From: an uncultured Bacteroidales bacterium
Lineage (GTDB): Bacteria; Bacteroidota; Bacteroidia; Bacteroidales; UBA932
Reading direction: 5' to 3'
Length of the DNA: 64,000 nt
Assembly: GCA_900545245.1 (NCBI GenBank)
Contig: UQYV01000015.1
Coordinates: forward strand, 1-64,000
The notes under the pieces are model-generated. The model was given only the letters and a program-made list of their open reading frames with translations, was not told where the DNA came from and searched no databases. Positions 17,435 to 25,713 of the stretch are shown piece after piece. Numbering within the stretch: the first letter of the stretch is position 1; the number at the start of each line of letters is the position of its first letter. The position numbers were made by a program, and so were the translations under genes.

Positions 17435-19582
17435 TCATTTCAGCACAATCGTCACCATTCCGCCCCGATCGAGTTTCGCTCCAGCCGCAGGTGATTGCTC
17501 CGCGACGTGTCCGATACCGCTGAACCGACACCTATAGCCATTGTTTTCAATCATATAGAGCGCGTCGTCCAGCCCCATTCCGATGAGGTTTGGAACATGT
17601 GTACCGTTCGTCTTGTCCGTCACCATGACTTTCTTTGAACTTGTCGGCATTGCACTGCTCTCGTTTACCGTCTCTCTCCATCTCGGGTCGAGTGAATAAA
17701 TCTCGTCAATAACCTCACGCAATGCGTTTGCAGGACGTGTTCCTCCGTAGTAAGGGGTTTGTGTCAATCCGGAGTAAACGACGACTATAGCGGAATAGAT
17801 TGGGTTTTCAGCCGGGAAAAAACCGGCGAACGAACCCTGATAGCGTCTGTATCCGTCTGTTGTCACGTATGGATCTCTTTTTTGCTGTCTTTCTTTCGGG
17901 ACAATCATTCTGGAAGTTCCGGTTTTTCCGGCCACGCTGCACTTCGCCTTTCTCAGCGCTGAACCGGTGCCGTTGGTGACTACGCATCTCAGCGCCCGCC
18001 TGAGCGTGTCGGCCGTGGCCTTGCTGCATATTGTTTCGTTCAGAGAAACTGGTTCCGTCTTCCTTATGGTCTTCCCGTTGTCGAGGACTTCTTCAACGAG
18101 ATATGGCTTCACGAGGTTGCCCTTGTTCGCAATCGCGTTGTAGAATGCAAGAGTGTGGAGCGGAGTGACCTGTACGCTGTAGCCATAAGCTATGGAACCG
18201 AGGTCGCTCGGTGTCCAGTGTTTTGAGTCTGGGTCGGGGAGAACCGTCTTTGCCATTCCGGAAATGTCGAACTTCCAGTCGGAGCCGAACCCATAGTCGT
18301 AGTACCTGCTGATAAACTCCTTCGGATTGGATTTGTAGTTGTGCAGCGCCAGGTATGTAAAGACGTGGTTTGACGAAATCTCAAGCCCTTCACGGACAGA
18401 AATCGTGCTGTTTCCTGTGCGGTCCTTGTACTTGACGAGATACTCGTCCTTTTTCTCAAATGGCACTGGAAGACTCTGCAACTCATTGATGTTCAAACGT
18501 GTTTCCAGTCTTGTCTTTTTGTCCTCAAGCTCCGTCATCAGCCCGACTGTCTTGAATACTGACCCCGGATCTGTCGCCTGCGTCAGTGCAATGTTCAGAG
18601 TCTCGTCGAACTTTCCGTTCTTTCCCTTGTGGAGGTTCACCATCGCCTTGATTCCTCCAGTCTTGACATCCATTATTATCATACAGGCATCGGTGATGTT
18701 GTCGTCATCCTCGATGTGCTTTCTGACTGCCCTGTCCGCAATGTCCTGAATGTCAATATTGAGACTGAGCCTTATGTCGTGTCCGTTCTGCACAGGAATC
18801 GATGTGCTGTCAGGGTCGAGAACCCACGCCCTCTCGTCCACCATCCTTCTCCATTCAATGCCCTGCTTGCCGTGGAGCTCGTAATTTAAGCTTCCTTCAA
18901 TTCCCTTTGCCGTGCTGCCCTCGTCGTTGTTCTTCACATAACCGATGGTTCTTCTGGCCAGATCCCCATAGGGATAATCCCTTCCGTACTTCGGCGTGAT
19001 GATTACGCCTCCGTCATACTGCCTTCTGTTCGCAAGCGGGAGCTTCTTCAGCTTCACCATTGTCGCGTAGTCGATGTCGTCCGCAATCTTTAGCGTTTTG
19101 CTGAGCCTCGTGTCATTGGACAGACGACGTTTTATGATTTCATTCTCGAAATATGTGGCCGAACTGCCGTCTTTCAAAACTCCCGGAAGAGCACGCGCAA
19201 ACGCTCTGGCGTCTTCTCTCCACTCTTTTTCCAGTTTCACTCCCTCCACTTCTCCTGTCTTCTTGATCGTGTCGGTGAGTGTTTCGTAGTATTCCTTCCG
19301 GACCCCGCAGTCGAGGTCAACACGGTAGGTCGGAATCGTGATTGCAAGCAGTCGCCCCTCGCAGTCGATGATGTTTCCTCTATGAGGATTGAGAACGTGT
19401 TTCTGTGCCTGAAGCTTGAAGTCGTTCATTTTTAGAACTCTCGGATCCGGCTTCCAGAAGTACTGCAGATAGACAATCCTCCCTATTGCAAAGAAGGACA
19501 ATAGGGCAAAGAAGGTGGTGGCGACAAGAAGCCATCTTGCCGTCACGTTGTTCTTTCCGTTATTTTCCTTTTTACTTGCCAT
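17435..19582 (-). CDS. ftsI: Penicillin-binding protein, class B (FtsI/PBP3) with PASTA domain
   Basis: A 715-residue septal transpeptidase that cross-links peptidoglycan and works with FtsW. There is a cytoplasmic tail, a transmembrane helix (about 16-38), a pedestal domain (HRGNIIDCEGRLLA at 67-80) and a transpeptidase domain with the active-site tetrad SVFK at 341-344, SSN at 403-405 and KTGT at 553-556. The last 65 residues form one PASTA domain (HVPNLIGMGLDDAL to the end), which binds muropeptide or lipid II in related proteins. It lies 9 bp after the ftsL-like gene. Confidence 0.96.
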   Translation of the reverse strand: MASKKENNGKNNVTARWLLVATTFFALLSFFAIGRIVYLQYFWKPDPRVLKMNDFKLQAQKHVLNPHRGNIIDCEGRLLAITIPTYRVDLDCGVRKEYYETLTDTIKKTGEVEGVKLEKEWREDARAFARALPGVLKDGSSATYFENEIIKRRLSNDTRLSKTLKIADDIDYATMVKLKKLPLANRRQYDGGVIITPKYGRDYPYGDLARRTIGYVKNNDEGSTAKGIEGSLNYELHGKQGIEWRRMVDERAWVLDPDSTSIPVQNGHDIRLSLNIDIQDIADRAVRKHIEDDDNITDACMIIMDVKTGGIKAMVNLHKGKNGKFDETLNIALTQATDPGSVFKTVGLMTELEDKKTRLETRLNINELQSLPVPFEKKDEYLVKYKDRTGNSTISVREGLEISSNHVFTYLALHNYKSNPKEFISRYYDYGFGSDWKFDISGMAKTVLPDPDSKHWTPSDLGSIAYGYSVQVTPLHTLAFYNAIANKGNLVKPYLVEEVLDNGKTIRKTEPVSLNETICSKATADTLRRALRCVVTNGTGSALRKAKCSVAGKTGTSRMIVPKERQQKRDPYVTTDGYRRYQGSFAGFFPAENPIYSAIVVVYSGLTQTPYYGGTRPANALREVIDEIYSLDPRWRETVNESSAMPTSSKKVMVTDKTNGTHVPNLIGMGLDDALYMIENNGYRCRFSGIGHVAEQSPAAGAKLDRGGMVTIVLK

Positions 19583-19591
19583 CTGCCTTCG

Positions 19592-19927
19592 TTATTTTCC
19601 TTTCAGTTCAATCGCCGGTTCTCTCAGTGGTTTGAGATCCGAGCCGGCTTTTTCGAGCATATCCTCGATAGTCGTGTATCTGTAAAGGGACACCATTTCC
19701 CTATATTTACTTGAGTACACAATCTTTGCGGATTCCAGCTCCTTTATCCTTTTCTCTCTGACAGTCAGAGTGCTGTCCACATAATAACTGAGCACTATAC
19801 TGATTGCGCAGACCGTGAAGGCGAAGATTATGTGCGGAAGATACCTGTGAACCCCGAGTTTCAGCAGGATGTCTCCGCGACCTATCGTGAGGAATGCATT
19901 CTTGAGCCATGTCAGAAATTTCTTCAT
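19592..19927 (-). CDS. ftsL: FtsL-like cell division protein
   Basis: A 111-residue small bitopic protein. About 30 N-terminal cytoplasmic residues precede a single transmembrane segment (IIFAFTVCAISIVLSYYV, about 33-50), followed by a short heptad-like helix (VREKRIKELESAKIVYSSKYREM). This topology, its size and its position between rsmH and ftsI match the FtsL-like protein of Bacteroidetes, a divisome scaffold partner of FtsQ. Primary sequence similarity to E. coli FtsL is negligible, so the call rests on context and topology. Confidence 0.83.
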   Translation of the reverse strand: MKKFLTWLKNAFLTIGRGDILLKLGVHRYLPHIIFAFTVCAISIVLSYYVDSTLTVREKRIKELESAKIVYSSKYREMVSLYRYTTIEDMLEKAGSDLKPLREPAIELKGK

Positions 19928-19942
19928 AGTCCCCCTCCTCCG

Positions 19943-20848
19943 TCATAGTTTTTCCGCCACGCGCAACTTTGCGCTCCGGGCGCGCGTGTTCCCCGCAATC
20001 TCTTCCTCCTGTGGCAGGATAGGCTTCCTGTTCACGGCCGAAAGCGGAATGTCCGCCTTTCCGTAGATGTCTCTGTGAATCTCTCCTTCGATGTTTCCTG
20101 CCTTGATGAAATTCTTCACCATCCTGTCTTCGATGGAGTGGTAGGTGATGACTACAAGCCGTCCTCCAGCTTTGAGGGAAGCCGCAGCACCGCTGAGCAT
20201 CTTTTCAAGTGACTTCATCTCCTGATTCACTTCAATTCGCAGCGACTGATAGACTCTTGCAAGTTCTTTGTGCTCAGCAAATTTCGGGAGACAAGGGGCT
20301 ATGGCCTCGTTCAGCTGCGTGGTGGTCTCTATCGCCGAAGTCTTTCTCGCGCGGACAATGAGCGAAGCCATCTTGCGGCTCTGGCCCACCTCGCCATATA
20401 CTCTTAAAATCTTTTCGAGTTCAGCTTCCTCCAGGGAGTTGACCAAGTCGGCGGCAGTCACGGCAGCCTCAGTGTTCATCCTCATATCCAGCGGCGCGTC
20501 GTAGCGAAATGAAAAACCGCGCTCTGCTGTGTCAAACTGATGGGACGAAACGCCAAGGTCTGCCATAACACCGTCTATTCCGTCTTTGTAGCCCTCGAAG
20601 AGCACAAAATTGTGTATGAATCTGAAATTGTTTCTGATGAGCGTGAACCTGCTGTCATCCGGTGCATTCGCGAGAGCATCCGCATCCCGGTCGAAGGCAA
20701 TCAGTCTGCCTTGTGGCCCGAGAGCTTCCAAAATGCCACGCGAATGACCGCCACCTCCAAAGGTGGCGTCGGCGTACACTCCTGACTTATCGGTAATTAA
20801 TGCTTCGATGCACTCCCTGAGCATCACAGGGTTATGATATTCTGACAT
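19943..20848 (-). CDS. rsmH: 16S rRNA (cytosine(1402)-N(4))-methyltransferase RsmH
   Basis: A 301-residue SAM-dependent methyltransferase (MraW). The N-terminal HNPVMLRECIEAL, the SAM loop DATFGGGGHSRGILE and DLGVSSHQFD are diagnostic, and VITYHSIEDRMVKNF is the C-terminal motif. It methylates C1402 in the ribosomal decoding centre. It sits 13 bp after mraZ as second gene of the dcw cluster. Confidence 0.97.
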   Translation of the reverse strand: MSEYHNPVMLRECIEALITDKSGVYADATFGGGGHSRGILEALGPQGRLIAFDRDADALANAPDDSRFTLIRNNFRFIHNFVLFEGYKDGIDGVMADLGVSSHQFDTAERGFSFRYDAPLDMRMNTEAAVTAADLVNSLEEAELEKILRVYGEVGQSRKMASLIVRARKTSAIETTTQLNEAIAPCLPKFAEHKELARVYQSLRIEVNQEMKSLEKMLSGAAASLKAGGRLVVITYHSIEDRMVKNFIKAGNIEGEIHRDIYGKADIPLSAVNRKPILPQEEEIAGNTRARSAKLRVAEKL

Positions 20849-20861
20849 AATGCGAAGCCTC

Positions 20862-21317
20862 CTATCCCAAATCGGACAGTGCCTCGGCTATGTTGAGATA
20901 CTCTTCGTCTGAAATCTCGGACGCGGCGAACTTGTCCTTAGCCCAGATTTCAATCTTGTAGTCATTGCCTGAGAACACAACTTCCTTTGTTACACCTATC
21001 CTTTCAAGAAGGCTCTTGGGGACAGTAAAGCGTCCGACTTTCGCGTCAAGCTCCACCTGAGCGCAGTCACGCATATACTTTCTCCAGAACGCAGCGTGTT
21101 CCTTTTTGAGAAAATTGACCTTCTTTTTCAATTCCTCGGACTGACGCCCCCATTCCTCACAGGTGTACATCTCAAGACAATCCTCAAAGATATTCTTTTT
21201 GATGACAAACCTCTGGTTTCCTTCACCCGGTGGCAACAAGCTCTTGAAGCCGGCAGGGAACACAAGCCGTCCCTTGTCGTCTACCTTTGCTTCGTATTGA
21301 CCGATGAATGACACCAT
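20862..21317 (-). CDS. mraZ: Transcriptional regulator MraZ
   Basis: A 151-residue protein made of two SpoVT/AbrB-like halves (EAKVDDKGRLVFPAGFK in the first and ELDAKVGRFTVPKSLL in the second). MraZ forms a ring and represses its own dcw operon by binding short direct repeats at the promoter. Here four TTCCA repeats (TGGAA on the coding strand) at 10-bp spacing lie about 85-120 bp upstream of the start. It is the first gene of the cluster. Confidence 0.96.
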   Translation of the reverse strand: MVSFIGQYEAKVDDKGRLVFPAGFKSLLPPGEGNQRFVIKKNIFEDCLEMYTCEEWGRQSEELKKKVNFLKKEHAAFWRKYMRDCAQVELDAKVGRFTVPKSLLERIGVTKEVVFSGNDYKIEIWAKDKFAASEISDEEYLNIAEALSDLG

Positions 21318-21384
21318 ATTGTTTCTAAATTATTGGAGACCTTTTCCCGAAAACCGGGGGCTTCCCATTATTCGCTACGTTCCG

Positions 21385-21392
21385 CAAAGATA
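21385..21392 (-). promoter_or_regulatory. -7 promoter element for mraZ (dcw operon)
   Basis: Read on the minus strand this is TATCTTTG, a match to the Bacteroidetes -7 consensus TAnnTTTG. No TTG lies at the -33 position; that place is occupied by a TGGAA repeat (GTGGAAT), so MraZ bound there would cover the promoter. Predicted start of transcription is about 60 bases before mraZ. Confidence 0.6.
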
Positions 21393-21401
21393 GAAAATGT
21401 T

Positions 21402-21436
21402 TTCCATTTTATTCCACTTTATTCCAAAATATTCCA
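21402..21436 (-). promoter_or_regulatory. MraZ operator: four TGGAA direct repeats, 10-bp period
   Basis: TTCCA occurs at 21402-21406, 21412-21416, 21422-21426 and 21432-21436, exactly one helical turn apart, so all four repeats face one side of the helix. In other bacteria MraZ binds such 10-bp-spaced direct repeats (TGGGA in E. coli) upstream of mraZ. The array lies between two opposed -7 elements, so it could regulate both the dcw operon and the M23 peptidase gene. Confidence 0.75.
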
Positions 21437-21446
21437 CAAAATTTTC

Positions 21447-21454
21447 TAAATTTG
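21447..21454 (+). promoter_or_regulatory. -7 promoter element for the M23 peptidase gene
   Basis: TAAATTTG matches TAnnTTTG on the plus strand, 10 bp beyond the last TTCCA repeat. A -33 TTG is not evident at the right distance. It would start transcription near 21461, upstream of all likely start codons of the M23 gene. Confidence 0.45.
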
Positions 21455-21572
21455 GCCTATGTTTGACGCAGGTTAAATATATTTGATGCGTAGAGTGCCG
21501 TCAAATGCAGTTTTGAGATGGAGAAGTCATTCCCTCCGAATGAAAATGAGTGTGAAACAAAAAACAAATGTA

Positions 21573-22802
21573 ATGGGTATGAGAAAATTAGGATATATAT
21601 TGGTCTTTGCGACCTCGCTAACTATGATTTTGTCCTGTGGACAGCGGAAAGGGGAGAAGGCACCGGTTTCGGCTGGCGCTGATGAAACGGAAATAGTTTG
21701 GCCTCTCGGTTTTGCGACGGACACGCTGCAGGTTGACACCCTCAAGGTCCGCGACGGACAAACCCTCTCTAAACTTTTCACCGGTCTCGGACTTTCGGAC
21801 AAGGCAGCATACGACCTTGTGCAGGCTTCGGACTCGATTTTCCCGGCAAAGGCCCTGCGCAGCGGACGCGACTGCTTCGCCTACACCGCGGACACTCTCG
21901 GGCTGCGTTATCTCGTGTATGAAAAGGACAGGGTCAATTCAGTGGTTTTCAGATGCTTCCCGCCTTACGGGGCATGGAATGTCGAGAAGGAGGTGGTCGT
22001 TGAACGGAAATATTCCGATGTCACAATCAATTCCTCTCTTTGGGTGGATATGAGGGAGGCTGGTGCTTCGCCCCTTCTGATTCTCTCACTTTCGGACGTA
22101 TATGCCTGGACAGTAGACTTTTTCGGACTTCAGAAGGGAGACCGTTTCAGAGTTGTCTATGACGAACGGACTGTTGACAGCGAGGTGCTTGACATCGATA
22201 CTATACGAGTGGCCCAGTTTATCCGCGACACAGACACTCTCGCCTGCTACATGTTTGATCAGGGAGACGGAGGCAACATCTATTGGAACGAGAAGGGGGA
22301 GAGTATGCGAAAGGCATTTCTAAAAGCGCCTCTGCATTTTTCAAGGATAAGTTCGGGCTTTTCTTATGCCAGGAAACACCCTGTGACGCGCCGTGTCCAA
22401 CCCCATACGGGAGTGGACTACGCCGCTCCGAAGGGTACTCCTGTGATGTCAATCGGAGACGGAACTGTGCTCTCTGCAAAATATGAAGGCGCCGGCGGCA
22501 ACACAGTCCGCATCCGCCACAACAGTGTCTACACCACCGCCTATCTCCACCTGAGCGGTTTCGGCAAAGGCATTCGCTCCGGCGCCCGTGTCAGCCAAGG
22601 ACAAGTCATCGGCTACGTGGGCTCCACCGGCCGTTCCACCGGTCCACACCTCGATTTCCGCGTCTGGAAAAACGGCTCGCCCATCAACCCGCTAAAAATG
22701 CAGTCCCCACCGGCAGAACCTCTACGCAGCGAATTCCGCCCCCAGTTCGACTCCCTGAAACTCGAACTCAACCGCCTGTTTGACACTATCATTGTAAAAT
22801 AA
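21573..22802 (+). CDS. M23 family peptidoglycan endopeptidase lipoprotein (LytM type)
   Basis: A zinc peptidase expected to cut cross-links in peptidoglycan from the periplasmic side. The C-terminal LytM domain has the zinc ligands in HTGVD, the pair around AYLHLSG, and HLDF, with GxVGSTGRSTGPH before the last. The N-terminal half resembles the OapA/LysM-like region of E. coli MepM-type proteins (TLSKLFTGLGLSDKAAYDL). I chose the start at 21573 because it gives a normal lipoprotein signal (MGMRKLGY, then a hydrophobic run and Cys at ILSC). The frame stays open further upstream, with possible starts at 21483, 21540 and 21546. It lies divergently from the dcw cluster. Confidence 0.9.
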   Translation: MGMRKLGYILVFATSLTMILSCGQRKGEKAPVSAGADETEIVWPLGFATDTLQVDTLKVRDGQTLSKLFTGLGLSDKAAYDLVQASDSIFPAKALRSGRDCFAYTADTLGLRYLVYEKDRVNSVVFRCFPPYGAWNVEKEVVVERKYSDVTINSSLWVDMREAGASPLLILSLSDVYAWTVDFFGLQKGDRFRVVYDERTVDSEVLDIDTIRVAQFIRDTDTLACYMFDQGDGGNIYWNEKGESMRKAFLKAPLHFSRISSGFSYARKHPVTRRVQPHTGVDYAAPKGTPVMSIGDGTVLSAKYEGAGGNTVRIRHNSVYTTAYLHLSGFGKGIRSGARVSQGQVIGYVGSTGRSTGPHLDFRVWKNGSPINPLKMQSPPAEPLRSEFRPQFDSLKLELNRLFDTIIVK

Positions 22803-22805
22803 AAA

Positions 22806-22831
22806 TGGAGTCGTTCTCTCAAACGACTCCA
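22806..22831. terminator. Hairpin terminator after the M23 gene and the small reverse ORF
   Basis: TGGAGTCGTT (22806-22815) pairs perfectly with AACGACTCCA (22822-22831) around the 6-base loop CTCTCA. On the minus strand it is followed by a T-run (TTTTTATTTT), so it fits best as terminator of the small reverse gene ending at 22861. It can also stop the M23 transcript, whose stop codon lies directly before it. Confidence 0.75.
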
Positions 22832-22860
22832 ATGCGGACGGAAAATACAATAGGGTATAA

Positions 22861-23007
22861 CTATCGTTTGCGATAGTGTGCCCTCACATAAATCTTCTTA
22901 CCTTTGATGACACGAAAATGTCCTCTGACGAAGATTTTGTTTTGAGTTTCCTTGTGCTCTGCGCAAAGTCTCTCATCTGCACTTATTATGAAATGGAATG
23001 TAAACAT
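22861..23007 (-). CDS. Small basic protein with VR-H-R repeat, unknown function
   Basis: A 48-residue ORF from an ATG at 23007; the frame stays open to 23070. The C-terminal half holds two similar basic units, FVRGHFRVIKGKK and YVRAHYRKR. Such VRxHxR units recur in small basic proteins of Bacteroidota and phages, but I know no function for them. Its stop is 30 bp from a hairpin with a T-run in its own direction, which supports a real transcript. The N-terminus (MFTFHFIISADERL) has no clear feature. It may also be the remnant of a longer gene. The rest of the non-coding stretch 22803-23218 is AT-rich, and I see nothing else in it. Confidence 0.45.
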   Translation of the reverse strand: MFTFHFIISADERLCAEHKETQNKIFVRGHFRVIKGKKIYVRAHYRKR

Positions 23008-23218
23008 AATTGTTTGAATAAAAAATGGCTGAGAGCAGAGAGGAGTTCGCTGAGAGTACGTCATCCGCATTTAACAACAAAAAACAGAGCGTCAAATCTT
23101 ATTTACATAAGAAAATTAACACTCTGTTATCTTGTGCAGACGAGCTTGCTTCCCGCCTATGTTTACATTCCTTTGCAAAGGTGGTGATTTTTTTTTGATT
23201 TGCAAATGTTTTCTGGAA

Positions 23219-23884
23219 CTATTTAATTTTTTTTATGTAACAGATGCTGTCGGGGCCTTCGTTGAAGAGGAGGTCCATTATGGAGAGGCCGGGGATGAAT
23301 CCGTATTTTGGGGAGAAGACCTGCCAGTAGGGTTTTTCCACTCCGAGGTCTTTCATGATAGTATTCGGTCGTTTTGGGTGGATGGCTTCGCGGAGGTCGG
23401 TGACTTTATTTCCATCAATGGTAACCGCCTCCCATTCGCTTGTGAAACGGATGTCGGCCGGAATGCCTGTCTTACGCAGGAAAAACCTGAGTATCTGCGT
23501 GTTGAAGTCCAACATCAACTCCGGGCGGGAATCGAGGATGGCGAAGAGTTCGTCCTGGTAGTATTCGAAATAGGGGGAGGTGCGGTAGGCCGAGATGATG
23601 GCGCGTTCGTGTCTTGTCAGCCAGTCGGTTTTCCAGTCTATGCGCATTTGGGAAATCGGTTTTCCGAAATCCTCGTGACGCACGGGGAAGTTTAGCGTCT
23701 GCGCCCCGTCTGCGGCATAGAAACGACAGCGGTTTCTCCACGACTGTTTCACATAGTGTTCGCAGGCTTCAATGAAAACGACCGCAGGTTCAACCTCGGT
23801 CATCCCGGGATTAAACCTGCATTCATTTGCTATAGCCGCCAAATATTCAATAGGCGGAAAGTAAGCCGTAGAAAGAAGTAGCAT
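23219..23884 (-). CDS. WbqC family protein
   Basis: A 221-residue protein opening with LLLSTAYFPPIEYLAAI, the usual start of WbqC-like proteins in Bacteroidetes. SWRNRCRFYAADGAQTLNFPV and ISAYRTSPYFEYYQDEL match the family core. WbqC members occur in O-antigen and glycolipid gene clusters, but the biochemical function is not established. Its ATG overlaps the lpxA stop by one base (TGATG), implying coupled translation with lpxA. A link to lipopolysaccharide or cell-envelope assembly is a reasonable inference. No terminator is obvious after it. Confidence 0.85.
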   Translation of the reverse strand: MLLLSTAYFPPIEYLAAIANECRFNPGMTEVEPAVVFIEACEHYVKQSWRNRCRFYAADGAQTLNFPVRHEDFGKPISQMRIDWKTDWLTRHERAIISAYRTSPYFEYYQDELFAILDSRPELMLDFNTQILRFFLRKTGIPADIRFTSEWEAVTIDGNKVTDLREAIHPKRPNTIMKDLGVEKPYWQVFSPKYGFIPGLSIMDLLFNEGPDSICYIKKIK

Positions 23885-24702
23885 CAGTCCATTTCGCCGG
23901 TCTTGGAAGAATTATTAGGCCCCTTGATAATTCCACGTGTAGACTTCCGTATGAAAGTAAGGATTGTAGACTTCTCCTCGCAGTCCGGGAAACCTATTTC
24001 TATCTTGTCAAGCGCATCGCTGACATTCATCCCGGAGTTGTAGATCATGTCGTACATATCCTTGATGTTGCGGATCTGGTCGGATGTGAATCCTCTCCTG
24101 CGGAGTCCCACGAGGTTCACTCCGGCGTAGGTGAGAGGGTCGCGTCCGCAGAGAACATAAGGCGGAATATCCTTGTTGATTTTGGAGCCGCCGCCAACCA
24201 TAGCGTGCTTTCCGATTTTCGAGAACTGATGAGCCACAGTGCTTCCTCCAAGTATTGCCCAGTCATCGACATCAGTCTCACCTGCGATGCCCACATAACT
24301 TACGAGAATGCAGTGTTCTCCGACGGTGCAGTCGTGTGCCACGTGGCAGTAGGACATCAAGAGGGTGTTGCTGCCCACTTTGGTCACTCCCTTGCCGCTG
24401 GCCTTGGTACCCCTGTTGATGGTGGCGCACTCACGAACAGTCACATTGTCACCGAGTTCCACATAAGTCACCTCTCCGTCAAACTTCAGGTCCTGAGGGA
24501 TAGCTCCCACAACGGCTCCGGGGAAAATGCTGCAATTCTTTCCCATTCTGACATAATTGAAAATTGTGGCGTGGGGAAGAATCTTGCAGCCGTCTCCAAT
24601 CTCGACGAACTCGTCAACATAGGCATAAGGGCCGATTTCCACATTGTCACCAATCTTTGCATTCGGATGAACGCAGGCAAGAGGATGAATAGTTGTGCTC
24701 AT
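23884..24702 (-). CDS. lpxA: Acyl-ACP--UDP-N-acetylglucosamine O-acyltransferase
   Basis: A 272-residue left-handed beta-helix enzyme catalysing the first step of lipid A synthesis, transfer of a hydroxyacyl chain to UDP-GlcNAc. Hexapeptide repeats cover roughly residues 1-190. The catalytic His region reads MSYCHVAHDCTVGEH, and GGSTVAHQFSKIGKHAMVGGGSKI follows. The C-terminal helical part (GLRRRGFTSDQI) is typical. It lies 8 bp after lpxC and overlaps the next gene by one base. Confidence 0.97.
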   Translation of the reverse strand: MSTTIHPLACVHPNAKIGDNVEIGPYAYVDEFVEIGDGCKILPHATIFNYVRMGKNCSIFPGAVVGAIPQDLKFDGEVTYVELGDNVTVRECATINRGTKASGKGVTKVGSNTLLMSYCHVAHDCTVGEHCILVSYVGIAGETDVDDWAILGGSTVAHQFSKIGKHAMVGGGSKINKDIPPYVLCGRDPLTYAGVNLVGLRRRGFTSDQIRNIKDMYDMIYNSGMNVSDALDKIEIGFPDCEEKSTILTFIRKSTRGIIKGPNNSSKTGEMD

Positions 24703-24710
24703 ATCTTTTT

Positions 24711-25613
24711 CTATTTTATTTTTTCTCTGACCATCTTGGCGACAGCCGTATTGATTGTATGCCCTGATTTATATGCCGTCACCTTGGCCTGCAGGAAGCC
24801 TCCCGTCAGACGCAGGTCTCCGATGAGGTCAAGCAGCTTGTGACGAGCGCACTCGTTGTCGAAATGCAGCGACTCGTTGAGGTAACCGTCCTTGACTTTA
24901 AGTTCCGGTTTGCCTATGTGGCTGCAGACGTTTTTGAGCTGCTCAACAGTAATCGGATGTTCCACAATCACCAGAGCATTGTCCACGTCGCCTCCCTTGA
25001 TGAGATTGTTCGCAAGCAGATACTCCACTTCGTGAAAAAAGCAGAAGGTGCGGCAGGCACTGATCTCGCGGATGTAGTCCGTTCCTGCATCGAACCTTGC
25101 GCTCTGAACTCCGAGAACACGGGAGTTGAAGTCGATCGTGATGTCGTAGCTGAACGTGTCGGCAGGTTCAATCCTGAGGAATGCTCCAGTTTCCGGATTC
25201 TTGTATTCAACAGTCTCTTTAAGAGTTACATAGTGTCTTGGTGCATCCTGTTCCGCCAGCCCATCAGGAGCGATTGCTTCCACATATGGCTTTGCGCTTC
25301 CGTCAAGAATAGGAACTTCGGCGCTATCGATGTCCACAAGAACATTGTCGACTCCGAGACCAGTGAGTGCCGAAAGAAGGTGCTCTATTGTCCCTACAGT
25401 GGCCTCTCCGGAGGAAATGGTCGTACTGCGTGCCGTCGATGACACATTCTCCGCGAGTGCATCGATCGTTGCGTCAGGTCCGATGTCCGTTCTTACGAAA
25501 CGTATTCCCGTGTTTACTGGTGCCGGTTTCAATGTCATCGTCACCGGCCGCCCACTGTGCAGGCCCTTGCCACTGAAGGCATACTCTCTTTTAAGTGTAT
25601 TTTGTTTCTTCAT
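24711..25613 (-). CDS. lpxC: UDP-3-O-acyl-N-acetylglucosamine deacetylase, without FabZ fusion
   Basis: A 300-residue zinc deacetylase for the committed step of lipid A synthesis. The zinc and catalytic residues are in GTIEHLLSAL, in ARHKLLDLIGDL (His and Asp ligands), and in AYKSGHTIN (catalytic His). In most Bacteroidetes LpxC is fused to FabZ, a beta-hydroxyacyl-ACP dehydratase, giving about 460 residues. Here the protein ends after the LpxC part, and lpxA follows after 8 bp, so no FabZ domain is encoded at this site. It heads lpxC-lpxA-wbqC. Confidence 0.97.
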   Translation of the reverse strand: MKKQNTLKREYAFSGKGLHSGRPVTMTLKPAPVNTGIRFVRTDIGPDATIDALAENVSSTARSTTISSGEATVGTIEHLLSALTGLGVDNVLVDIDSAEVPILDGSAKPYVEAIAPDGLAEQDAPRHYVTLKETVEYKNPETGAFLRIEPADTFSYDITIDFNSRVLGVQSARFDAGTDYIREISACRTFCFFHEVEYLLANNLIKGGDVDNALVIVEHPITVEQLKNVCSHIGKPELKVKDGYLNESLHFDNECARHKLLDLIGDLRLTGGFLQAKVTAYKSGHTINTAVAKMVREKIK

Positions 25614-25641
25614 CTAATTCTCTTTTAACAATTTCGGGGCG

Positions 25642-25649
25642 CAAAGGTA
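25642..25649 (-). promoter_or_regulatory. -7 promoter element for lpxC-lpxA-wbqC
   Basis: On the minus strand the sequence is TACCTTTG followed by C, a strong match to the Bacteroidetes -7 box, about 30 bases before lpxC. No clear -33 TTG is seen. It suggests that lpxC can be transcribed separately from lpxD, which lies 100 bp upstream. Confidence 0.6.
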
Positions 25650-25713
25650 AGCAAAAATTTTTATTCGTTTTCTCGTGATTCCTGCCCTTGCTCCAAATGC
25701 TGAATCGTCGCAC

